Assembly: GCA_026168455.1 (NCBI GenBank)
Contig: CM047426.1
Coordinates: 29,881,058-29,945,057 of the forward strand
From: Theocolax elegans
Taxonomy: Eukaryota > Arthropoda > Insecta > Hymenoptera > Cerocephalidae
Direction: 5' to 3'
DNA length: 64,000 nt
Part shown: positions 25,028-39,201 of the stretch, in pieces
Layout: each line of letters opens with the position of its first letter
Position numbering within the stretch: the stretch's first letter is position 1
Notes under the pieces: model-generated
Seen by the model: only the letters and a program-made list of their open reading frames with translations
Database searches by the model: none
What the model was told of the DNA's origin: nothing
Made by a program: the position numbers and the translations under genes

Positions 25028-27527
25028 ATGGTGCCAACAATCTGAAACTCCTGCGTCGACACTATAGAACCAAAAAAAAAGAGTTAGATACTATGTCTAC
25101 TTGTTTTTATGCAGCGATTGATTCAATGAAAATATATGTTAATAATTTATTCGAAATTTACTATTGTATTATATAACTTATATAGGTACAACTTAATTTA
25201 AGATTCCTCGTAACGTTTCTTCTTATTAATTTATATTAGTTTCTATAAATGGAATAGAAAATTTTCGTTAATAAGAAAATCTTATTAAGTAGATATTCGT
25301 GTAAATTTTCATTGGTACAAGTATATTTATCTATAATAATATATTTAAATATTTATTTTAATCATATATTATTGCTAAATAAATGTTATCTTAGCTCTTA
25401 CGACTCCCATCTTTAGTAGACGTTAACGTTCACAGTAGAGAAAAAGTAAATTTTATTTAATGAGTAATAATAGATTATTTTAAGAGAATAATTGAAACGT
25501 TTGCAAACAATATGTCCATGACTAGTCTTTGATAATATTTTTTGTAACTTATTGAAGTGAAATAAAAATTTTCTCATGTTCTAAATTACGTTTTAGCTCG
25601 TAAACATAGATTCGGCTTAAATATGTAAAATATAAATACTTTATAAAAGAATATACAAACCGAATATTATTTGAACTTTGGAATACTATTATTGTATTCA
25701 GTTATAAGTTTACCGCTGATGGAAAGCTGTAAATATAATTTAAACATTTGGAAGCTACGTGTTTCAATCCTATGAGCTATTTTTACTATCTACTTCTGTT
25801 TATTTTGTTCGTGTATACGCATGTAACTACGCGTACACAAATATACAGAAATGTATGTAATAGTGTCTACAGAAGACCATATTTAAAATAGAAGTTTGTT
25901 CAAACTCGATTGCCTAGCCTAGATATCATATATAGTTAAATAAATGTTTTTGACATTTTTATTATATAAAAAAATCACTTAAAAATGAAATCGAATAAAA
26001 TAAAATATTAAATCTATAGTAGCCAAAAATATTGATAACTGTATTAATTATCTATCAGTGAGCGAAGTGTAAATATTTCTTTACATTTGAAACTGTATAA
26101 AATGCTAAATTATTTAATTGTTTGTATTATAGAGTATAAATGTGTTTAGTAATTGCATAAAATAGTACATTTTGTTAAATTTATGCAGCAATTAAGACTC
26201 ATAATTTATAATACACTCAGGATAATTTGTTAATTTTTATTGATGGCATATATAATTTATTTAATAAGTTATAAATGTATTTCTTATGGGCAAACACAAT
26301 TATAGTTACTGTTCTTAAAAAAACAATATTTCACAAAGCATACAGTTATTTCTTAATAGCCAACTGCGCTTGAACGTGTTATCTTTGATCTCTGAAGAAA
26401 TTTTGGTAATCTTCAAATCGCAGCACCGAAAAAGAATGTTATTCAAGTGAGATTGCTTGTTCGTCTGTTCATAGATGTTTCAATTCTTATTCTCGTCAAC
26501 TCTTTTTTCCTTCCTTTTGGCTTCTTTTCGGCAAGATCCGAGAAGACGTCGGTAGCGCGTGTACCGGACCCGAGGCACTTTGCGTGTCCAACTCCATTCA
26601 TAGTACGGTTGTTATTGTCGTCGCGCGCGAGACCGCGCGTGCATGCCTCCTCCACACAACTGGAGGCACCTTGTGTATCTTTTCTTTTGGTCATTCATTC
26701 ATAAATTGTCGAATTGTACCGAACGACATAGAGATGACGCTCGTCATCTTTGCCGATCAGCACACCCAAGGATTCTATTCTACTTTTTCGAAGAGAAAAA
26801 AAACCGTTACCATCACCGTAACTATAACGAATTGTTTCGTTACTGCTCTTTTTTAATACGCTTTTAATAAACAAAAATCAGATGATTGATTTTTAAATTG
26901 CACCTTGTTAACATTGATTGATCGTCCAGCGTTATTGTTATATGCATAAACTACTTTTTAATATATATATAATATACCTTTTGTAATAATCTGCGTAAAA
27001 ATTGATTATGAAATGAATGAAAATTTTATATAGTATACTAGAAAATTAATAACAGTCTACATATTAAATTGCACGCTAAATTAATAATATATCATTTCAG
27101 ATGGTCAATTCCGATAAATTGTTTAAAAATGTTTGTAAAATGTAAGATGATTAGCATTAATTTAATCAATTTTATTTAACGCTCTAAAAGAATCATTGTT
27201 AAATATGAGTATATCAAATAAATCTTATATTTAATTTACTATGCAGCATTTTTTATGGTTAAAAAAATTAGGTTTAATAATTTTTATTTTATTTTATAAT
27301 ATTAATTAAATATAAGTTTGATGAAAAATTCTAAGAAAAGCTTCTTGCAAAATTGTCATACGAGTGTCCACACTCTGTTACACATAGAAACCATTTCGCA
27401 AGTGAACAGCTGTTGCCAAGCATTTAAACGGTCGAGCTGTTCCTTCTCAAACGGATGTTCTGTCTGAAGCGGAATCCGCTGATAAAAAGGCTTCGCGCGA
27501 TACTGAAGCCTAATGTCGCTCGACAAC

Positions 27528-27545
27528 AACTCTATATATAGAGTT
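27528..27545. repeat. Perfect 18 bp palindrome with a TATATA core
   Basis: AACTCTATATATAGAGTT is fully self-complementary and lies at the edge of a GC-rich island. It could act as a TATA-type core promoter element, but no gene follows. Confidence 0.8.
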
Positions 27546-30307
27546 CGCGTAGAAAAAGTAATGTATAACGGTCGAACGGTGCCAGACTAAATTCTTCTAA
27601 TGCCCCGTTTTCACTGCTACACTTCATTCTCGGTTTTAATGTCAACTCAGATGATTCACGTTAAGAAGATTAATTTACAAAAATTATAGTTTATATTTTG
27701 ATAGTTATTAATTTTGCATTCGTATAAATATAATTTTTTATGATTCAATTAATAATATGTTTGCTGATAAAATATTAATATCAATAAGTATTGTTTGTAA
27801 CCATTCGACATCTAATTAAATAATACATTTTTAGTGAAAAATGAAAAGATTTTATTTTTTTTATACAAACGATAGATTAATATAGATATATCAAAAGTTA
27901 TATTATTACGCAGCGATATCGTAATTGGGATACAATAAAAATGTTAATTATTATTATTAAATTTTACGTAATTATAATTAACATGAGATTACCTTTTACT
28001 ATTTTAATATCGATAATTTTAACTACAAAAGGTATAATCAATTTATATCATGAAGCATGTAAAAACTACTCATTATCTTAATAAAATCAAAGTAATTCTT
28101 TTTATTTAATGTGAGTTATTTTCGTGTCTATTAAAGATAGGCTATTACTATAAAGTATAGATAGCCACCTCAGTGAATTTTCGACGTTGTTTGAGTTTCA
28201 TTGGCAGATGTGTGATGCCGTACGAGCGCGTGCCACGTGAGGCTTTAAACAGCGGCACGCGCCTCGACACCCACGAGAATTACGTACTACTAATAAAAAA
28301 GTTAGGAAGAGAGGAAGAGCTCGACGGAACTGGGAGAGAAAAAAAGAATTAGATGTCAGGGCGATTCTTTTCCGATTTACTGTTTTATGTATAGGGGAGT
28401 AGAGTACTTACTTTCTAAGCACGATCGTTACACGGGAGGAAAAATTATGTGCCCTAAAAGTCATTCAAGACACTACCTTAAATGTATTTATATATGGATG
28501 TATGTTTGTCTATAATATAGTGTATTAGTGCGAAAACTGACAATTTTTGATTAATTTATAGCGTATTCTTTTTATAATATAACGAGTATATGGTCCTACT
28601 TCCACCTATATACCCAACAAATTAATCAATTTATTTAACATTAAAATTTTATATCAACAAAATGTTCGTCTTGAAAGTACAAAACTTTTTTCTAATATGG
28701 ATACTTTATATGATTGAAACCTTTTTTTAAACAAACATACAAATGGAGTTTACTATTTAGATTGTCCTTATTTGTAAACATGATGTTTAAAGTGTATTTT
28801 TTTTATTACCAAAAGATATAGCCTAATAATAATGATTTGATCTTTAAAATCAAGAAATTCTTTTTCTAAAACAAATCTGCATGAATGAAAATTATAAGTA
28901 ATTTTTATTAATTAAAGGGTGCTTTGCTAACGTCACCTTTTATGTAAATAATTACATTTTGAAATATTAATTAAAATATGTAGCGGATAATTTACTTTAT
29001 GTGGAAAATATTACAATATAAACGACCTTAGCTTATGTGGTTAAACAAACCCGGTGCTTATAGATAATAAATTAATTATGTATGTCAGGATAAATTAAAC
29101 AGTAAGTTGAATTTCTGAAAATTGAGTACAAGTTAATACTACTTCTACCAGAGGGCGCAAAGAAGGCATGCATATTATAATGTTTTATTTATTGAGATTC
29201 GTAAAGAGATTACACAACATTAAAGATACCGAAGTTAAAATCTTGACGCACCCTATATTTTTATGGCCGTCTGTACACGTATTTCTTTTTCCATCCTATT
29301 TATTGGTACATCCTATTTGGCTATTTACATAGCCATAAACATTATGAAAAAGACCTTCTTAGGGTACATTAAATTTTAAATCAATGTACAAAAATAAAAA
29401 AAAATTGTCGATACATTTTATAATGCGTTACTAATGAAACGACTCTAGGAAGTAATAAAACCTTAGCTTTTTGCAAACATACAAAAAGTGTTTAAATTCC
29501 GCTAGTTTTTATTATAAATACGAATGAATTTAAAGTTAATTTATTTATTTTACTTATTTAATTTAAGAAATTTTTTTCGCGTTATTCATGAAAATATTAT
29601 ACAATTACTAATTGGTTTACATTTCTATTATAAGTATGTTATTAATTTTATTTAAAACTTTAATTTTTTCATTTAATTTTATATTAAATGATCTACATGT
29701 GACGGTTTCATGCTTATACAAATTAAATACACTGGGTTTATACGCAAAATAATTAAGAATTATTTTCGGGTACTGTATAGCAATATTATCAATTATAAAC
29801 AATAATTAAAATATTTAGGCATTATTTTTGTCAATCCACTTATGCCCAAAAATTAAAAGTTTTTTGCACCGTTAACAAAATGTTGCAGAAATATTTTATT
29901 ATTAAGGATAATATTATGCTTTAATCAAAGGGCGCGATAGCGCCCGACGCAAGTACGGTACTTAATTAACAATATAGTCAATATTTTTGTACATTGAATG
30001 ATGTTAAAGGTAACAGTTAAATAGGTATATACATTATATTATTATATATAAAATTTGTATAGGTATAAACTATTTCTTGGAGAGTGTATTCACTCTAATA
30101 TTTATATTCACATTATACCTAATTTTTATTTATATTTAATTAAATTATTAAATGTCTAGGTACGGTTATCTTGTTTGTTAACATTTGCATTATTATTTAT
30201 GATTGAATAGAAAAAATATATTATACAAAAGAAAAAAAACGTAAAGTGGAAAAGACAGTGGAAACATCCATCTAATTTGATGATCTTATCAGCCAAAGCA
30301 GTGAGAG

Positions 30308-30433
30308 TATTAAGAGGAAAAGTATTCATGTGATGTCATCTCGTTGACTCTCTCGAGTCTATAAACACGTAAGTACCTTTTCAGTCGTGAGAGTCAACAA
30401 GATCTCATCGTATGAATACTTTTCTTTTTAATA
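30308..30433. repeat. Long imperfect hairpin, arms about 45 bases
   Basis: The arm at about 30308-30353 pairs with 30389-30433 around a loop of about 35 bases. Perfect blocks include AAAAGTATTCAT and GTTGACTCTC with their complements. Several of the differences are G:U-compatible if transcribed (on the + strand). There is no clear target-site duplication and no terminal transposon motif. It may be a decayed fold-back element or a hairpin RNA source (microRNA or siRNA type); the sequence alone does not decide. Confidence 0.65.
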
Positions 30434-33400
30434 TAGAAATAAGTAATAAACTATAGATTCGATAGATGGATGTTAGTCACGCTATTTAAAAATATAGTTG
30501 CTTTTTTTAAATTAAAACAAAATTACATAATCTAGCTATACATTTTTCTAAAAATTCACTAATAAGCCAACTTATAGACATTTTTTTATTTGTTAATACA
30601 TAATTATTCATATAATTGCTATTACTTAGTATGTAATATAATGATTTTACATGTATAAATACGTTAAAATTTCTATCAGGGTTACTACGTACAGTAATCA
30701 ATATACTCACAGGTACATCAGCATGAAAATTGGTAGCATTATCAAATTACTATAGTTATCTTATTTGCTTAAGGTAAGTTTCAAGAGCTAATAATGCACA
30801 CTCACAAATGCATGTATTTTCTCGAAGGAGCGAAATTGAAAGTCGTTACACGTTTGCACGTAATACCAACGGGCGTCATTATTTCGCGTTGTATATATAA
30901 TATCTTGACAGTAAGTAGCAATAGCAAGGTTTGCACGCGAAAGAAGCTGGCTCAGAAAAATGACTTGTAAGAGGGGAAAAAGTTCGAGGGTTTCGTCTCT
31001 CGTCACATGTTGTGCAACGCGCCAAAATTCCGCCGGACGAGAAATAACAGCTGAGCGATTTTCGCTGGATTTTCAAGGACAAGCGTGTGTAAGACACCCA
31101 ATGCTGATTGAATTGCTTTCCCGCACTGAAATAATGTCCAATCTGAAGAAAACGTTTAGGTTAGAAACATCTTGGCCATCTTTTTCCTTTATTTTTTGGC
31201 TACGAAATCGCTCGTGATTGCGTAACCGAATTTCAATGAAAAATTACTGTGATGATCGAGCGAGACTGGAGAGAGGAAAAAAATAATAAGAAATGTCACT
31301 TTCGTAACAGGGGAGACTGGAAAAACTCTAAAAAAATGACGTTCTACCTAGATATGCACGCACTTAAAAAAGGCAAGAATACAACATTTTTTTCACATCA
31401 TCCGCCCTATCTAAGGGGTCTTCATCAATTTCACTTTCTACTATATATACGACAGTACTGCAGGCGATCTAAAAGATGTACACATATACAGACGCAGATG
31501 GAACGAGGAAAAACCGGTGGCACCTAGCCAAAGAATCGATTGTAGAGTGCGACCCATTACAAGTTTCCGTCTTCGGTTCGTCCAGTTTACTTCCTGCTTC
31601 CTCGTTCTAGTTTTTCTGTAGGCGAAAGCAGTCTGACGAAAAATTCGCGCGGCAATCTCGTTCGACTCGTGGGGTGCGTTCGGATTTGGGGTCAGTGTGA
31701 TTACGGATGCTGGTTTCGCCGGTGAGGGTACAAATATAGGAGGGAAGAATACAGGGAATATATTGAGAGGGAGACGGAGAGGGGGTGAGAGACAAATGTG
31801 GCGATATACCCCAGGTTTTTGACAAAGGTATAACGTACTGGGACTTGTTTAGATTCCAAATCCCGAAGTGACTAGCTATGTTTTCTATAGGGCGGTATTA
31901 GATATTCTAATACAGACATATAAAATTAACGGTATACATTATTGTTTAAAATCATATTTAAAACCAAACAGTTATTCTAATTGATATATTTTAATAAAAT
32001 AATCAATTTACATATAATTAATTGGTTTGATTTGTAATTATTTTATAACTAACAGATTACTCATTCTTTATTTGCTGTTTATTTTGCTACGACGTTAAAC
32101 AAATACAATTTCCTATAAACAAGCGTAATAGGTTTATCAAACTTAATTTTAGCTACATGAAATATAGTAATTAATATATTATCTATAAAATAATGGTTTA
32201 CAATAGATTAAACTGCGGTAACGTAATAGTTAGAATAAAATAATCCTTGTCTCATCCCACAAGCCGAGCGCGGCCTGGCGCGGCCCACCACCGGGTGTCC
32301 CATACCCGTCGCAGTTGTACTTTCACAATCTCGCGTCCGTACCCTACAAAAATCGCGGGAGCTCTCGCAATCTCGTTCGGTAGGGTGAGGAAAGATTCCC
32401 TTAGAGGGTAGCTCCGAGATACAAGTCGTACCGGCGGCGGTGCGTCCCGAAACGTTTAAAAAGGGAGCGGCACTGTGAAATCCCGAAGGAACAGATGACG
32501 ATCCCGTTTTGGCGCGACGCAGCCTCCACAAGGAGGAGACTAGCTTTCCTATATATATGTACATATATACGCTAAACTTTCGGTTACGGGATCTTCAGTG
32601 CCAAGGGTGCGCCCAGACTCCTTTTACTCTATCTCCCTCTTGGCGGGACTTTTTTCGCGACGCGCGCGCGTTTTTCCTTCCGGCATATGTCTCATGGGAT
32701 TATTTACTGCATATATATACATAAATGTACATACACACACACACACACACATATTCTTTAGAATTCTTGTTTCCCTTAATACAACATTTGCGTATCAAAA
32801 TTAAGACAGCTGTTAATTGACTTGTTATTTAGCAGTCGCTTCATACTTGTTTTTCAAAACCACGCATTTCATCTGTGAACGAACTTGTGTACATTTTACA
32901 AGTAATAACGATTATCCGTATTAACTGCAAAATTTTATTAGTTTATTAGTAATTTAACGAAATATTATGAACTAAGATATAATCTTATATTTTTGAAGAA
33001 TTTCTATTTTGCTTCGGATTGATGGTAAAATTGAAAAATATATAATGAAGTTTAATAAAGAAATAATTTTTACGTTGTACGATCGTTACAAGAAGTATTT
33101 AATTTGTAAATGAATATTATCCCGTTTAGTTTAAATGTCACTTAACTATTTTTATACTTCGAATTAGTTTGATTGTAAATAACAGTGTAATATTATTCAT
33201 CGCACGTTTTAAGTATTATTCATAAATTGTCTGAGAACGAATGGACATAAATTACCAATATTGCCGTACCCTTAGTTTGTGTACATACTTTCGTACACAA
33301 TAATCATTCATCTATTATGGTATCTTGTATTGAAAGTGCGTAGAAAAATATGACTATCTACAATTTGAATTAAGTACATTAATCATAGGCGCTCAGGTAT

Positions 33401-34017
33401 ATCGACGATTATTATCAGCGCCGAAAAGACGAACGGCATGAATGTCAACGAACTGCCAGCAAACCCATCCTTATTCCTTCTATACCCACTTATTCTTTCT
33501 TAAATAGAATTGATCAGAAAAGTCGATAAGTATGTCAATTAGCATACATAAAATTGCAAATGCTTATGTATACGCGCATTGACGTACTATATATGTATAC
33601 TTTGTGCGTTTGGTTGTGCATGTAAAAGTATTCTACGACGCACCGCCGCTTGCACACCTGTGCGCCTTCTTCCTGGTGTATGTTACTGCTCGTACATGCA
33701 CTTCTAATAAGTACATTTAATGTATATATGTCGCTCTGTGGGAAACATATATATTACTAAATATGTTTAAATTAATATTCTTAGCTAAAATTTATTTATC
33801 GCTTATAGTGTGCTTAGATATATTTTAATGTAATTGTTTTAATTATTATTTTTTACTATTATTTTAATTCATTCTCTATTATTTAGTAATTTTGTTTTCG
33901 CACTATCTAGTGTCGAGTTTAATATTATTACCAAGGTATTTAAAAATAATAATTATATTATTTAAAATATGAATCAGTGCAAAAATAATGTATTCTAGTC
34001 ATAATTATGAATTATAC
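30434..34017. other. Non-coding: islands and an AC microsatellite
   Basis: GC-rich islands lie at about 30790-31870, 32210-32740 and 33380-33720. The second is notably CpG-rich near 32260-32480 and is followed by an AC microsatellite (32733-32751). The rest is A+T-rich. No coding region is recognised. Confidence 0.55.
32733..32751. repeat. (AC)n microsatellite
   Basis: About nine AC units next to an A+T-rich TATATA stretch. Confidence 0.95.
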
Positions 34018-34020
34018 TAA

Positions 34021-34667
34021 CCAGAAGAGTGTCACATGTCCGGGAAACAAATCTTTACCAAACTCTAGAATATGTTTACTACTGTAAAAATGTAAAGAAA
34101 CCCACAGTTTTAGACTCTAACGGTCTTCTTTACGATATATAAATATATAAGCAAATAACGACAAATCTCGTCAAAAAATTCCTTGACTTTGATCACTCAT
34201 AACTCAAAAACAAATAGAGATATATAATCAAACCTAAGTTCAGAAGAATACTGAGATCGAGTAGATTCGATTAAAAAAAAGAAGCTCAAATATCTTGATT
34301 TGGGCGAAAGTTATGAATGAAAAACGAATTTAAAGATATTTTGATGACTATATTTTGAATTAAAAATTTTTTTGATTTTTTAGGCAAAATTGTCTTTTTA
34401 TTTTTATTTTTTTTCATAACTTTCGTCCAAATCAAGATATTGGAGCTTCTTTATTTTTAAATCTAATTTACTCGAACTCAGTTATCTTCTGAACTTAAGT
34501 TTGATTATCTATCTCTATTTATTTTTTATTTATAAGTGATAAAAGTCAGGAACTTTTTTGACGAAATTTTTCGTTATTTGCTTGTATTTATCGTAAAAAA
34601 GAGCGTTAGAGTCTAAAACTCTGGCTATCTTCATATTTTTATAATAGTAAACTGTACACCCTCCTGG
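34021..34667. mobile_element. 647 bp fold-back MITE with TAA target duplication
   Basis: Most of the element is two long inverted arms: about 34074-34330 pairs with about 34400-34650, with blocks such as AGTTTTAGACTCTAACG, AGCAAATAACGA and TATCTTGATTTGG present in opposite orientation. The outer ends are CCAGAAGAGTGT on the left and the complement of CCAGGAGGGTGT on the right. TAA flanks both ends (34018-34020 and 34668-34670), a three-base target duplication as in PIF/Harbinger-type elements. The left arm has about 35 extra bases after the outer end. There is no coding capacity. Confidence 0.8.
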
Positions 34668-36721
34668 TAAGTAGATTCCTTAATTATAAATATTAGAGAT
34701 ACCCAACTAATTAATATATTTGCATCAATGAATATAAAAAATTCCCAATCATTTATAATATTACTGCTATTTGATCGACAATATAGAAACATCCTGATCC
34801 CTTATTAAACAGTCTAAACAATCCTTCAAGTATACCTATATTAAGGTTCATAAATATCCGAATAAATTAGAATAAAATTTAAATATATAATATTCAAACA
34901 ACCGTCTAAGTTTGGGAAAGTTAAAGCGAAAAGTCTTGTCGCGATTTTTTCCCCGCATACACGCAAGCCCGTATATATAATATCTGAGTTTATACACGCA
35001 CACATCAAGATCCGGCACGCGCCCCGGGTCCATTGTCCGGAATTACACCCCAACAGCCCCCCCCCTCCTTCACCGATGAACCAAGTCGCGCGCCATCTGC
35101 ACGCAGTCAGCCTGCATGTAAGGAGTGCAGTGTATATATACATGTGGGACGCGCAAAAGTAATGCCAGTATCTCATCCTCGAGTTTTTCATCCCCCTCTC
35201 GACGTACGTTCTACACCCAATGATTTTTCTCTCTTCCGGAACCCCTGGGGCCCCTTGGACATCAAACTCGATTCTTAGCCCATTCGTCACTCCGAATCGA
35301 GTTCACTGTCGTCTCGAATTTCCGTGACTGATTGGTCTGCCCGAGATTTGCGCAACGAACTTCTCGAGTCTGTTGTGATGTCGATGCATACGACTTTTAG
35401 GGTTTGCCCTTTTAAATTCCATCGTCGTTGCGGTCTTTTCCGACTGATTTCTCGTTTCCTTGCGACTAATGAACCGATTCATCTGCTGGCATTGTGGCGT
35501 ATTATATATGTACAAATACCAGAAGATTTAAACGATCCGTGGTCACCAAATTATGTTGATAATGAACATTTTAATTATGGAATTTAATAAAAACAAGACT
35601 AATTATTTCTATTGTTAATATATTTCAAAATTAATATATTGTTATAATAAACATTATAAATAAGTATACATTATAGATTTGACTATTATCATTTAAAAAT
35701 GTATATATGTAGAAGAGTTTCAATAAGAAGCCTTAACGATCATAGTTTATCATGATAGCTACATAGGTTATGATACCAAGATGACACTATTTTTGGGCAC
35801 TTAAACCCACAGTCAAACACACAGCAGCTCGCTTGTCTTGAACTTGGTTTCAAATATCGCCTTTCTGAAAATACATCTATTTGTTTAACGCGACGATGGC
35901 CTTTAATGTTTGACGATGGAAAACGATATACAGTGACAGTGTAGTCTTATATTCACATGGGACGTGCATATTACTTTTCTTCATCTAAAATGACTGAAAT
36001 ATCATGCAACCCTAAAAAATAAAATATTGATTTCTGTGAGTGAAAGCGTTACGATATATATATATGTATATAGAATACTAACGTATTTCTTGAAAATACT
36101 ATATACACGGTGATTAGTTATACGAGTACTTAAATAAGACTCCGCAATGGTTATTTAATATAATTATTATTTTTGTAAAACCCACAAATGCAGCATTTAA
36201 TTAAAGAACAACTTTTATTATAATAATGTGATAATAAGATAAAAAGTATATTCCTCGAAAATGTTACTATAAAAAAATAAAGAATACGTACAAGTTGATT
36301 CCTACACTAAATCATAATAGCGTGAAAGATTTGAGTGAGCGAAGTGGTGACAGTTCTACGTGTCCGCAACTATTAACTAGACGATTCTCGAGCCATTAAC
36401 CTGCAGTATTATATCGCGTGCAGCCAGAAAAAGTCGCGGGCTCGAAAAACCGCGGTCAACAGTCCTTACCCGTAATTAAGGGTTACAATCCAACTGTACA
36501 CTCGAACGCGCATAACTAGTCCCTGAGTTGAGTGAGTGTACATATATAACAAAGCGTGAAGTCGTTCGCGCGGCTTTTGCGCCAAGGGGTTCGTCTCCGT
36601 AACGTTCGTCAGCTGGCGACTTACGTGAATTATATATATACACATGCGTGGATCTGTCTCTCCGAGTGTGCGTGTGTACGTTCGTACCCTACAGCTACAT
36701 GGGTGTGCGAGCACCGTAGAA

Positions 36722-36745
36722 GGAGACTCGGAGACTCGGAGACTC
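36722..36745. repeat. Three tandem copies of GGAGACTC
   Basis: An exact 8-base period repeated three times within a CpG-rich island. Confidence 0.9.
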
Positions 36746-38850
36746 GCTGCTGCAGTTTGCGGCGATCGTTTTCGCCCGAAGTTGAGAAACCCGAGGGTGC
36801 CGCGAAGCCGCTTTGGGGGTCGTCGGGGTACGCGACGCACGCAGCTGCGCTCACCTTTTGCCTCACCTTCTCTCTTTTTTCATCTTCCACCGCGAATTCT
36901 CCGTTAATCGAACTGTAAGTTATTGCAAGAGGGACACTTTCTCTCTCTCTCTCTTTCTCGTTTTTAACTCGGAGAAAATCTATTTACACGGATGCTTCGT
37001 AATGGACATATGTGGAGATGTTATTTCACCAACACGCACGCAATACGTATGAATATGCGCACGCGCGAGCGTGTGAGTGTGTGTATATACATATGTATAT
37101 AAATATATGTATACCGATAGATATACAAGACAAGCAATTTCGAGTAGTCGCGCGGCTATCGAAAGGTCAGGGGTAGTTAGACTCATTGAAAATTGAAGAT
37201 TGGGAAATGGTACGTGCATAATCGGTATATGTCCTTTCAATTATGTTATTTATCGGTTCAATAAATTTCCTAAGTATACCGTTTTATAAAAGATTTGTTC
37301 AAGTTTATGCGATTAAGAACAAACGCGTTCGTTAATACAAGTTCATATATTAGTTATGGATATTTAAATTGTATAGATTTAAATAATTGGAGTTTTTTTT
37401 CTACAAATTGTCTTGACTTAAAATCGATTTAATCGATTACTAATTGATGCAATATTTTATTAGAAATTTATCGGTATTTAAAATATTTCTTAATGTCTTA
37501 AATAAAATTGTTTATACCAAAACGCTAAACATATATAATGCATAATGTATAACATATTTGTATAAAAATATATAAATTATTCTGTATTTTTAGACTATTA
37601 ATAATGTTATAAAAATTATTTAAAAGTTGTAGATAAAAATTGTAGTTCACGATTGGGAAAATTATTATACAACGTGGTAATTTACATAACTTCGTATAAA
37701 CTAGAATTTTATCCTGAACATTTGGGTAATTTTAATATAACTTATTATCTTTGTGAAAGCTATTTGCATTTCTTTAAAATGTAAAATTTGTGGTATTTAC
37801 AAAGAATCAAATGACTCTATTATTAAAAGTCAAAGATACACACTATATAAGATTTTCTGGCACAAAAAAAAACACTTTGACTTGTACAATGATCCCTACA
37901 ATCAAAGTTGATCGGTATAGGAGTAATAAAAAAGGTGAAAGGCTATAAAGCCGAAGGGAATAAAAGCAACCCCCTCACGGAGAAGAAATAAAACCGCGCC
38001 TATTGGCTTGCACTTGCAGCTTTAATTCTAGCATTTCTTTCTCGTTCGGCCTCTTGCGCCGAACAAAGCGAGTGACTCGCGTCTTTTAAAACAACGAAAA
38101 AACAAAGAAAAATTGACAATGGCGCGCGTGTGCGTACACCCTCGTGATTAAATAAAACTTGGCAAAGACTTGTATCATCTTGCATTGTCGAGCCAAAAGT
38201 CATAGGCGTGTACGCATATGCACGCGGTGCTGCGTACGTGTGTACCAAGGATATAGCAATATAACAGACGCAAGCCCACTCGATGTGTATACAGGCACGC
38301 GTGGAGGCCGTATAAGAAAAGAGAAGAAGTATGGTCAGGGTGGCAACGGATAATAATGGTTTTCGTGCACCCGCTTTCTTACGCGAAAACGGGGACTTCT
38401 CCCGGTGGACGCATTTGTAGGAGTACACACCCTGCAAACTGAACGCGTATACCCAGCCTATAAACTTTATTCTTCCCTGTATGATTTTTACCTCTACAAG
38501 AATTATGGTTGTTACCTAAGCTCAAACTTTGAAATTGAATTATAGATATATTGCTAACCGTTCAAACCTTAATCACGACAATAAAAATTAGACATTGATA
38601 TTAATCTCGGTGGTGTTTACATTTCAATTAATCAAATTAATACATTCAAATGGTTTTTTTATTTTACATTACTTCAAATATAGTAAATAACTAGAAACAT
38701 TAATTCGTAATTAAAAAATTTAAAAATACACGTAATACGTTAAACTGTCGGTACTAAAATATAAACAGTAAAAATACTTATATTTATTATTTTTGTAACA
38801 CGTACAATAATGGATAATGTCCGGTAGTAAGTTTTATTTATGCGGTGAAT

Positions 38851-38866
38851 GTGTGTGTGTGTGTGT
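38851..38866. repeat. (GT)8 microsatellite
   Basis: Eight GT units at the start of a GC-rich island. Confidence 0.95.
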
Positions 38867-39149
38867 ATTTATATATATGTAGGCATTTAAAGTTGCGCAA
38901 GATCCGTCTGCAAGAAGCTGCAACAGCTTGGCCCCCTCCTATGTACGTACCGGCAGACTCCTTGGCGCGTGGCTTCTTACCCCCACCCCTGGATGTATAC
39001 ATGTACACCCAAAAGAAACTGTCGCGCGCCAGCAGCGCAGGGGTTCCTTCGCGATTAAGAGTCAACGCGCGCGCGACAGCTGATCCGGTCTCCCTCCCTC
39101 CCAAAAACTTTAAGGACATAAGTCAATAAGTACGTTGAGGTCGAGCTAG

Positions 39150-39201
39150 TCGTCGTCGTCGGCGGCGGCGGTGGCGGTAGTGGTGGCGATGGCGATGGCG
39201 T
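39150..39201. repeat. GC-rich trinucleotide tract (TCG/GGC/GGT/GAT)
   Basis: A run of TCG, GGC, GGT and GGCGAT units. In one frame on the minus strand it would encode His/Arg-rich peptide, but no gene context supports translation. Confidence 0.85.

Larger units (their letters stand above)
24461..30307. other. Non-coding: four GC-rich islands and palindromes
   Basis: Islands lie at about 24470-25080, 26380-26830, 27340-27660 and 28140-28440, separated by A+T-rich DNA. Perfect palindromes occur in the first (25012-25027) and third (27528-27545). A small GC-rich stem GGGCGC-GATA-GCGCCC stands alone in A+T-rich DNA at 29930-29945. No coding exon is recognised. Confidence 0.55.

Noticed and set aside
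29150..29165. CCAGAGGGCGC as a CTCF-like site
   Set aside because: It lacks bases of the CTCF core and differs from the insect consensus at more than one position.
28917..29252. AGGGTGC and its complement as ends of a transposon
   Set aside because: Only seven bases match, similarity does not continue inward and no target duplication is clear.
29930..29945. GC-rich stem GGGCGC-GATA-GCGCCC as a terminator
   Set aside because: No gene precedes it, no T-run follows, and such terminators are not used in animal nuclear genes.
34841..35290. 149-codon minus-strand open frame
   Set aside because: Overlaps open frames on both strands in a GC-rich island and shows no recognisable protein features.
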